Shown here piece by piece: positions 55,002 through 64,000 of a DNA stretch of 64,000 bases. The stretch is from Cryptomeria japonica (Eukaryota > Streptophyta > Pinopsida > Cupressales > Cupressaceae). Made by a program: the position numbers and the translations under genes. How positions within the stretch are numbered: position 1 is the stretch's first letter; every line of letters begins with the position of its first letter. The DNA is taken from NCBI RefSeq assembly GCF_030272615.1, contig NC_081409.1, forward strand, positions 611,813,755 to 611,877,754, written 5' to 3'. Under the pieces are notes generated by a model. It was given only the letters and a program-made list of their open reading frames with translations, was not told the DNA's origin and did no database searches.

Positions 55002-55351
55002 ACAGTTGATGTTTGTTATCAACTGGCACAATTAACAGAGAAATCTTTTATTCCGGCTCTGATGAGGAGACCTACTTCTCAAGGGGAGTAGTTGGCATAA
55101 TAAGTTGGTATTTTGTATTTGGTTTTGTATTGCTTTGGTATTTGATGTCAAAGGGGGAGAGATTGATATGGAAAAACACATTATCTTTTTCTTTTGGAAG
55201 AGATTATTCCTGGGGGGGAGATATTATGTATTTTTTATTTCTGGTTAATGATCTCTTTGGGAGATTGTTGGATTTTGGTTTTTGGCATTTCTATTTTGGC
55301 ACTTTGATGGTTTTTCCATCTTGTGTTGCCATCAATGCCAAAGGGGGAGAT
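55002..55351 (+). other. Element E 3' untranslated region and polypurine tract
   Basis: No ORF of note. GGGGGAGA words recur (55153, 55210, 55345). The last, in CCAAAGGGGGAGAT, lies directly before the 3' LTR and is the likely plus-strand primer. Confidence 0.75.
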
Positions 55352-55774
55352 TGTTGGAATTTTGGATATGTTGATGAAGTTTTGGCATTGATGTCAACAC
55401 TTATCAGCACTTGGAGATTTTGGTTATGTTCACCGGCAAGTCAGAGACTTATGCAAAGCCACCGATATTTGGTTCATCGACAGACTATATTATTCACCGA
55501 CACTTAGAATAACTTGGAGACTACTTGGTTATGTTGAACACATTATTCGATCACTTGGTTTTGGCGATTTGGTTAATTATTTATTCGGGTTTACATATTT
55601 GTTGTTACTGGCAAATAGGTCTAGGATATACACCGGTAGACATATCTATTCCAGATCAGCATGACATGTTATGGAGATGATTTATTATTATTGTAAATGC
55701 ATTGAGCCGACATCATGCATCGAATATTGATTTACTTGTAATTGATTTTATTGTAATATCTTTTAGTGAGCCAA

Positions 55775-58700
55775 TGTAATGCCCATACCCTAGTTAGACT
55801 TGTAAAACCCATTTGACCATGATTGACTTCTTATGTGGCATTCTTGAAAGGTAGGTTAACCATGGTGAAATGTGTAGTTTAGATAATATAAATAACTGTG
55901 CATACTTATTATTGTGCTTTTGCATCGATTCTCGTGTAAATGTAATTGTTCCTAACCCTTGTGATAAATCTTGAGCTAACGCCTTCATTGAATATGTATA
56001 TGTATATGCATGCTTGTATGAATTCATGGGTGCAGGAGATTTCAGGTACAACACCGCTTAGGGCAAGGTTCATCTCCTTTGGGATTTGCAAGGTTGAGTA
56101 TGCCTCTTTCATCTTTAGAATTCGGATTTGGTGGTCATATAACTCTCATCTTGCCTTAGCCATGGTTAGGTGAGCATCGTGTGTGGATTCGTGGGGCTTG
56201 TTTTTCATTGGGATACGTGTTGAGAGATTTGGAAGATTTCCTCGATTTGCGTGCCTTACGTGAGGTAAGTGGAGTTTGTTATCCTAAGTATTAAATTCAA
56301 TTTAATGAGTAGACGTACACATTAGTGATATGGAAATCTAAATAGGTTATTTCTTCTATATGAGTAATCGTTAATTTAAAGGGATTGCTTTAATTATTAT
56401 TGTAGCAAGCTTAAGGTATTTAACTTGGGTTAGTGTGCTCATTTACGCATTTGTAACATTTACGCATTTGTAGTTGAGAAGTTAGAATAAATAAGACTCT
56501 TGCATTAGATTAGTCATTTATTTAAAGATGTCGCTTTATTATGTTATAGCGAGTTAATTTAATAGCTAATTTTAAAATAATGAATTTAATGAGTTATGCA
56601 TTTTGGAAAGGAAAAATTTAAAGTCATTTGGGAGATAGAAATAAATTACTCATTTTCGCATTTTGGAAGAAAAAGGTTAAATTATTATTATTTAAAAGAA
56701 ATTATTTCCTTTTTACTTGTATAGTTGATATAGTATAAAAAGATTGATTTTTAGAAAATTAAATTAATCAAAACGCCTTACCCGGTCAATAGTTCCGAAT
56801 TATAAAAGTAGGCCTAAATTGATATTGAGAGATTAAAATTAGAGATTAAATAAGAAACAGAAGCGTGTTAATTTTAATAAGAATAAAACAAGTTAGATTT
56901 ATTGAGTAATGGAAAATAATGATTTCCATTCTCATGTTTCTTTTATTTTCAAAAAAAAAATAAATGCCTAATTTCGAAATTGAAAATTAGGGCAAAAATA
57001 GGGTTTCTCATTTTTAAACTAGTTGGGAAATGTTTTTGGGGGTTCTGGGCTTTTGGTCATTTTTTTTGGAAAAACATGGTTTTTGGGAAGAGAGATTGGG
57101 AATTTTGGACAAGGATGGAGTTTTAGAGCAGCAGTTTTGGGGCTCATCATCAAAATCTTTCCAGGAAAGCTTGTTGAGGTAAGAATCTGATCATTAGCTT
57201 GATTAAAATGGTTACAAAAAAAAAGGGGTTTTGTATTTTTCTTTCTTGCAACATTGTTTTTTTTAGATTGTCCATGGATGTTTGTGAGTAAGTTCCATTG
57301 TAGAAAAAAAATGGGTAGAGTTTAACTTTTGTTGAATCTTTGTGTGGAAAATGGATTGCAAACATGGTGTGGGATTTGGTGGTTATCCTTCAAGACTCTT
57401 CTATTTTGTTTTCTTTTTGAAATCCATAACATTCTGGAAAAAAAAGAAGAGAGAAAAGAAAAAGGGAGAAATGGCTGTGACTGTGATTGTTTCTCAAAAA
57501 ATGGGGGTTGCTGGAAAATACTTTAAGTTTGTGTTTTTAGGCTGTTGTTCTAGTGAGATATTCATATATCTTTTTGTATTACTTACATATTCTATTTAGT
57601 TATAAAAAAATATATATATATAAAAATGGAGAGGGGTTGCTGGAACTTGTTCTTTTTTTTTCCCTGTCTCTGGCTGTGTGGGTGCACAGAGGTTTTGTTA
57701 TTTTTTTAAAAAAAAACTATTTTTTATTTACTGTGACAAAATAAATTTTTTTAAAAAAATTAAATTTTAAACTTGCCTGAAACCCCCCATCGCTGGAAGG
57801 AATCAGAGCTGCCACGATAGCAACTGCTACTAGTTGGTAGCAGCACTACCACTGGTAGAACTGCTACCAAATGGTAGCAGCGCTACCAAGGGTAGCGGCT
57901 TGCTACCATTTGGTAGCAGCGCTACCAATGGTAGCGTGGGCTACCAAGGGGGGGGCCCACGTGGGGTCCACGTGGGAACCCCAAAACATGTTTTTTATTT
58001 TTTTTATTTTTTTGTTTAATATTTAATTTAATTATTGTTTCCCCGAAATAATAGTAAGTAAATTAAAATAAATAAATAAATAAATAACAATATTAAATGG
58101 ATTTTATTTAATTATTTAAATTTAGTTATTCTTTCTTTATTCATTTAATATTATTTAATTTGTGTATTAAATAATATTTGGGGTTATATTATTGATATTT
58201 AGATATCTCATGTAGAAATATATGTTATCAATCATATATTGATTTTTCTTACATTCTAATTTTATATATATGTATATATAGCAATATTAATTAGTAATTA
58301 TGGATAAATGTGGGCGTTATTTCTAATTGGTTAAATATAACTTGAGGATTCACGTGTACATGCTTCATATATATACGCAAGAAATTTATAAATCAATGGG
58401 GAGCGTTTTCTTTAATTTCAAAGTCTTCCATCAAGTATATTTTCTTTTGAATAGGGTATGGTTGTGTTGCAAGAGAGGGGTACTAGTGTATAGTTCTAGA
58501 CAACATGTCAGTGATGTTTATCTAAGGATTAAGTAAAATACCCGGATGAGAAATGCTTACATTTATGTGAACTTAGTTGGAAAAATTGTAGAGATGTATT
58601 TACTGACTGAAATGGTCATTTGTAGTATGGTTGTGATCGCCTAAAAGGAAAGATTGTAAAAGACATGTAAATTTGTAATCTTAACTATATTAAATGCCAG

Positions 58701-60244
58701 AGGGGTCTTGCAGTTGAGCAGACCCGGAGATGTAGCCCCTTAGGGGTGAACTCCGAGATCATATCTGTGTTATGCGATGATTTAGCTTCCCTTGTTTCAT
58801 GCTTTAAGTTATCATGTACGGTTGCTATTCATAAGTGTATGATGGAAAATTAACGAATTTAAATCAAATGCACAAAATCAGACATCTTGAGGAATGTAGT
58901 AAATCAGATTCATAAAACATTGTAAATTATGATTATGGCAAAGTATTTAAAATATGTTAATTAAAGTTATAATAGTGGAAAGAATCTTGCTAGATTACAT
59001 CATTGGATTGACTTGTTTTAAGCATGTAAGTCGAACGAATGTGAATGGGTAACAAGTTCGAATTAATGTTATAATTTCTAAGTTGAAATCTAAAGGATGA
59101 ATCTCATATAGGTATTACCTTCTTACCTTTGTAAATGAGTATCGCCATGTTAATTGTAATTCACTTTATCAGATGAATTTACTTCGTTGTTTACATTTTG
59201 ATCTTAACAAATAATCTTTACCAGATTAATTTGATAATTGTGTGGACTCAACTAGATATCCATATTATAACCCTTATAAAAAAAAGAATCCCTTATGATT
59301 GCTAAAATTGAACTAAAATGGGAAATAATTGATTAGTTGTTTATACATTAAATCTTAGTAAAAGTATCTCTCTCTCATATTAAGTTCATTTAACAAAAAA
59401 AAAGTGATATGCAATAAGATAATTGTTTTTTTAATCCTAATAGAAGAATGTCACTATGATCTTAATTATTCTAATCTTGAAATGATGAATGCCATCTAGC
59501 TAACGATATTTTAATTTAAAGGATGCTCTCGTGTGTCCTAATGCATACCCACCTTAATGAAATTAGTCCATTTATTTGCATTATCGAAACTTCAGATGAA
59601 CTCTATGGCTACTCACATCTTACCTTTCATAAAAGAACTACAACTCACTAGTGGGCTATGCATGAAATCAAATGAAGGGATCTCACTCTATTAATTGTAG
59701 TTAACCCTTAATGAATGAATCTCGTCTGATTAATCATACTTTTAATATTAAAGGATGATATCAATTGTGAATGGATTCCCTAATCCCAATGAATGAACCT
59801 CATTATATCAAACGCTTGGAACCTATTTGGAGGCCTCTAAATGAAATTATGAATTTAAGTGCATTGAATAAATAACCTATCAAAGGCCTCCTAACCACCA
59901 AAGTAAATGAACGCTCCCTAAAATTCTAAGATGTCATATCTTTGAACACATATATGATCAAGATCTATGCATTATCTCGAAATTAAGATATCCAGTTTAA
60001 TGGATCTAATGACGCAAGTTGAGTTAGGTGTAAGCTTATGTAATCGCGTCGAGAAACTCCTTAGGATCGTTTTAGCCTTCCGCTGTGTTATCTAGTTAGA
60101 GATAACTTTGAGATAACTTCAATCTATCTTAATATTGTAACTTTTCATTAACGCTCTTAATTATTATTTTTAAAAAAAAAAATTTACACTCTAATTGAGT
60201 GTTTTTAACTTAAACCCTTTGGGGTTTCCTGGCGGGGCATTACA
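55775..60244. mobile_element. Insertion C: giant solo-LTR-like element, 4.5 kb
   Basis: Target duplication GCCAA (55770-55774, 60245-60249) inside the 3' LTR of Element E. Termini TGTAATGCCC and GGGGCATTACA form an inverted repeat of about ten bases. No retrotransposon ORF, primer site or internal LTR pair is visible. Shared with B: the end CCTGGCGGGGCATTACA, CCTCGATTTGCGTGCC near 56238, a GC-rich palindromic module in the middle flanked by T-runs, and a TTCCGCT(G/T)(A/T)GTTA word near the end. B and C are therefore related subfamilies. A solo LTR is the simplest reading. Confidence 0.78.
57785..57985. repeat. GGTAGC/GCTACC palindromic module in insertion C
   Basis: Repeated GGTAGCAGCGCTACCA palindromes (57811-57945) with AAATGG, AAGGG and ATTTGG linkers, then GGCCCACGTGGGGTCCACGTGG. 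The alternating GGTAGC and GCTACC words can pair over the whole island. A/T-rich DNA flanks both sides. Confidence 0.75.
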
Positions 60245-60880
60245 GCCAACCTATTCAAATTGGTCTTAGGTTATGGTATAAATGTAAGATCTCATTTGTG
60301 AGATTAGTGTGTGAATGCAAAAAGGATTGCAACAAGGTATATGCGAATATAAGCAGAGCTATACACATAGACATCATTTGAAGGTTGAAGGAAGGATCTT
60401 GTGAAGGCAATCAGAACTAAACCGGTATTGAATCCAGCATATGAAGATGCTATTTTATGCAGTACATTATCATTGGATTTAATCATCCAATTGTAGTCAA
60501 TGTGACTCTCATTTTGTGATTGAGCAATGAGCTCTAGGCAGCTAGCCTTTCTAGATGTGCAGAATCCATGTTGTACATACATACTATCTGTAGTAGTATC
60601 ATTTGATTGTGGGTAAGGCTTCCCACCGTGGTTTTTCCCCTTACAGGGTTTCCACATACAAACATTTGTATTATGTGTTGTGGATGTTATTGTCTTTCTG
60701 TTCCATGCATTAATCTTTACCGGTACTACAATTAACTATTAAGACTATCTACCGGCATAAAGTTTGGTTTATCAGTATTAAGCATTAAGTTTTGGATAAG
60801 TTAATTTTGGTTGAATTTATTGGACAACTGATTCACCCCCCCCCGCCTCCTCTCAGTTGTCTTTGGGACCTAACAAGTGA

Positions 60881-63437
60881 GCATATAGATTACTAAAAGA
60901 AGTGAATTCCAAGATCCACCCATGACAATCATGAACATACATAGTTTCAAACATATGCAGCCCTGAACAAAAGAATTTAAGACAACCCTTCACCACATCA
61001 TGGATACAAGGTGTCTTTAACATATCTTAGATCATTGCATACCATAGAGGTGTCTTAATGAGAAAATAGACACATTCCTATATTAGGATAGCTAGTGGAG
61101 AATTCAATATGAATAAGCATCAAGCACTGGTAGAACAACCAATATCATAAATGGAAATGTCACTGTCAAAGAGCATGGTCACTCTCCAATTCAAACAAAT
61201 AATACTTTAAGTTTGTAGTCAAGGCAAATGGAAGATGTTCACACCACAATGGATTCCCACCATAAAGAATGAAACATAGTGATATACAATACATCAAAGA
61301 GAATGAAACAGTCCATCATAAGCCATTGCATGGATAAGTCACATATTTCAAAGAAAGAAGCTAATCATCAAGTACAGACCACTCATGGAGTCCTAAATAC
61401 CCAAAGAGAAACATTATTCATGAGCAAAAGGATAGTCATCTTCTGAATATATAATATACAGAGCATGCTTTTATTTTTTGGAAGAAACCAAAGGTATAAC
61501 CATGTAAGGCATCATAGTAGTTTTAACATTGCATGTGACAATAATAGTCTACAACATAGTGAGAATAGGAACTCCATGAATAGAAGTCTTCATAATAGTC
61601 TGTCAGCCTGGAACAACAACAAATGCACAATAACTCATGTAGCAGTCAAGTCACAATGAGAAGCCAAGGAGTATGAATGGCATACATAAAGAGCATCATA
61701 GACCAGCTACTGTCAAAAGGTAGACCAAATCAAGAAGAAAAGAGATGTGAACATGGAGCATTCACCCTGAAAAAATGCAGTCAATCACCAATAAGGGCTA
61801 GTACAAGAGCATGATAGAAACACTCAACTGCTAAAAAAAAAACACAGTCATGCAAAGGAAATAGATATATTAACCAAATAGAGAATTAAATCTTCACAAT
61901 ATAAATGTGATAGAGGCATAATTAGGACAAAAAGAAGCCATATCATGAACCAAATAATTAAGATTATCACATAAGATCACACCTTCATATTTTTGTAGCA
62001 GCAACCACATACAAAGTGACATCAAAGGAAAAGACAGTAAAAGAAGTATGGAGGTTGTACACAGTTAGGAAAACAACTCATGAGCATAGTCACACAGTGT
62101 TATGAGGAACCTAGTTCTATCATAGGAATATCATACATTGGAATATACAAAGTACAACATATAGATCATCAAAGGCAACAAAATCCTTTCAAAGTCACAG
62201 TGAATTGAGGAGTTATAATGAATGACAGTCACAAGATATTTTCAAAGTGTAAGCACATAGCCATTGAAAAGAGTCCTTTTCATGTTGCACACTACCCAAT
62301 CTGATATAAGCATCATCCCTATGAACAAACAATCTCATTAATGAGTAGAAAAAAGTACACTCTCAGCCACACAAAAAACAAAGAGGAATCACTGTCAGAT
62401 GAGGTCATATCACCATGAAAGAGAAGATTTACAAGTCTATTAGCAGTCATATCCATAGGAGTAAAGTAAGAAGAGACAATGGATCTGCAGTCATAAGGCA
62501 TTAGAGATCTTCTATAATGAAATAATGGGATATTATGGACAAAGCCATTTTCATTGCTCAAAGATAGAGTTCATTCATGTGTTAAAGACCATAAGGATGA
62601 TTGTTTCAACAATATTAGTCACAATCAAAGAACACCCAGCAGCAATCAAAGGTCTTTATCAGTATAAGGACTGCCAAGTAATCAAATGCATGATATAGTT
62701 ATGTTGATTCCATCATTTCTAAAAAACCTAGATGTCAATTTGGCTAAATGTTTCACAAAAATTAGATAACTTTGAGAGGCAAACACCTAGTGAAAATTGT
62801 GTATACCTAGTTTTTATTTCTCCAAATACGTTCATCAGAACATTTATCTTTTTGCAAATGTGATCCAACATCTATGCTACAATAGATATGATAATCAGAG
62901 AAACATAGTGATATGAGAAGTCATTTTGATTATTAAAAACATTAATCAAAGAGAAAGAAAGAGTAGTTCACTTTTGAACAGTCTAGATGACTATACCACA
63001 TCATGAAAATTGAAGCATCCATAATGTCATTGACATGAAAAATCATAGTAAGTTGCAACACTAATACAAGTTTTCAGTCCAAGATAAATAGATAATTAAA
63101 ATAGCAACCAATGAAATAAAGATGTTGCAAACCTATAGTAGAGACATATATGAGCAATAATGTAATAATAATCATGGACAATAGCAAATCAGTCCTCAAC
63201 ACAAAATGAATAGATTCTTCAAGGTATTCCATTGAAGCACAAAGATAGCCATGCAAATTAGAGGAGAAAGGGTTTTTAGCATAAATGATAGTGATGATCT
63301 ACAACTATGAATAGAAAAATTCCAGTCACAAAAATAAGCACATAATAGAAACCCCATCGTAGTCAAATATAGTGCATATAGGAAAATATTACAAAGAAGA
63401 GTCCAAGTGTATAAAAAGAGTAAAGAAAACCGCATAC
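60881..63437. other. Host DNA without recognisable gene
   Basis: Plus-strand A-rich sequence that continues 38401-39161 across the copia insertion. The longest ORF (62319-62561, minus, 80 aa) shows no motif. It could be one long intron of a minus-strand gene, as discussed for 63438-63640. Confidence 0.45.
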
Positions 63438-63640
63438 CTATGAATATAATGCAACAAGAGCTAGTTGAAGCTCAAACCCTAGCTCAAGACAAAGTTGCAG
63501 GGTGACCAGAGAGAAATTTCTTTCCAGAACATTGAACAATGAATAAAATGGATACTCTTAGAGTTTGAACTTTTATTTGCAATCCCTAGCTCGACAAATG
63601 GGGAATTCTTTTTTATTTTGTTTTAAAGAAACAAATAAAG
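63438..63640 (-). other. Possible untranslated first exon
   Basis: On the minus strand a TATAAA (63670-63675) is followed by a CT-rich region with CTAGGGTTTGAGC, a motif common in plant 5' leaders, and a good donor ATAG|GTATGC at 63438. The only ATG inside opens a very short ORF, so the exon would be non-coding. With the possible exon at 38304-38400 it could belong to one minus-strand gene. Speculative. Confidence 0.25.
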
Positions 63641-63669
63641 GACAAGAGCTTTTAAGCTCTTTACTTTGC

Positions 63670-63675
63670 TTTATA
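63670..63675 (-). promoter_or_regulatory. Possible TATA box of a minus-strand host gene
   Basis: TATAAA in TGTATAAAGCAAAG on the minus strand, about 30 nt before the assumed exon start. No independent support. Confidence 0.25.
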
Positions 63676-63885
63676 CATTGTTTGTAATTGAAATATATTT
63701 ATTAAGGTTTTTTTCTTAAAAACTTAATAAATATATTTTAAGTTATAAAAAGAAAAATAATTTAAAAAGAATTAATATTTGTTTTTTATTATTTATTGAA
63801 ATTAATTGTAAGGGACACTTCAATAAATATTAAAATAAAATCATTAGAGAAGGCAAAGATATGGTTTATCATGCAACCTTTATAA

Positions 63886-64000
63886 GGGGGGATGCTTTCT
63901 TTTTCAAAGCTATATTTAGCCATATATAAGCATACAAAGTAAATCAGGGGGAGATGTTTTTTTCTCTGGAGCTACATTTAGCAGTATACCAAGTCATGCA
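63886..64000 (+). repeat. Short direct repeat at the window end
   Basis: Two diverged units of about 60 bp: GGGGG(G/A)GATG(C/T)TT...AGCTA(T/C)ATTTAGC(C/A). The second is cut by the window edge. Confidence 0.55.

Larger units (their letters stand above)
39167..60875 (+). mobile_element. Element E: old Ty1/copia retrotransposon with nested insertions
   Basis: Target duplication AGTGA (39162-39166, 60876-60880). The 5' LTR is 39167-40226; the 3' LTR is 55352-60875, split by insertion C. Primer site TGGTATCAGAGC (initiator tRNA-Met type) is at 40229-40240 and polypurine tract AAAGGGGGAGAT at 55340-55351. Coding order gag, protease, integrase, RT, RNase H is that of Ty1/copia. Insertions D, B and C split it and bring its span to 21.7 kb; its own sequence is about 6.7 kb. 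LTR differences are frequent and the pol frame has many stops, so it is the oldest insertion here. Confidence 0.92.
55352..60875 (+). repeat. Element E 3' LTR, split by insertion C
   Basis: Left part 55352-55774, right part 60245-60875 (its first five bases are the GCCAA duplication). It ends GACCTAACA followed by AGTGA. It carries a C-run expansion (near 60838-60844) and many differences from the 5' LTR. Confidence 0.9.

Noticed and set aside
62319-62561. 80-aa minus-strand ORF (FHGDMTSSDSDSS)
   Set aside because: No known motif, no supporting splice or start context.

Overview
This window looks like nuclear DNA of a land plant, probably a seed plant with a large, transposon-rich genome. 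A gymnosperm is possible but unproven. The support is a Ty3/gypsy Tat-type polyprotein with two RNase H domains, a plant mobile domain (PMD) gene, Ty1/copia elements primed at initiator-tRNA-Met-type sites, and a very AT-rich background. No bacterial features, rRNA or tRNA genes were recognised, and no intact host gene is certain.

Layout. 1-3.4 kb: decayed DDE-transposase-like gene. 3.4-7.3 kb: AT-rich DNA with one short tandem duplication. 7.26-36.04 kb: a host tandem array (units about 58 and 95 bp) split by two gypsy-type LTR elements. Element 1 (7572-24085, plus strand, 5-bp TSD GGGCT, 924-bp LTRs with one difference seen) has an uninterrupted 2492-aa gag-pol and, antisense to it, a two-exon PMD gene with two in-frame stops. 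Element 2 (24304-35584, minus strand, TSD GATAT, 1669-bp LTRs) has no pol. It carries one long low-complexity ORF broken by a single TGA. 36.4-36.7 kb: 158-bp tandem duplication. 38.3-38.4 kb: a possible host exon on the minus strand. 39167-60875: an old, decayed Ty1/copia element (Element E, TSD AGTGA). Three later insertions are nested in it: Element D (41742-48163, a non-autonomous copia-type element with gag and an unrecognised long ORF) and two giant solo-LTR-like insertions, B (50570-54692) and C (55775-60244). 60.9-64 kb: host DNA with a possible minus-strand promoter and first exon near 63.4-63.7 kb.

Most interesting result. Elements 1 and 2 look like an autonomous/non-autonomous pair. 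They share the LTR start TGTAGACACCC with its polypurine tract, a leader block with a conserved hairpin, and 3' motifs of GGTGAAAA followed by a small hairpin whose stem changes with compensation. They also share arrays of a 9-nt core, GCGYCTGTG, repeated every 20 nt or so. Both also carry, antisense near the 3' LTR, a TATA box, an ATG about 90 nt downstream, a short exon ending in the same peptide pattern (F-x-RP-x-DAG) and a GT splice donor. Element 2 therefore keeps the first exon and promoter of the antisense PMD gene although no PMD body was found in it. A second phased short-motif array (ACCGAG, about every 18 nt) sits in the LTRs of the unrelated Element D.

All calls come from reading the sequence. 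Family names rest on recognised motifs; LTR comparisons were made by eye.
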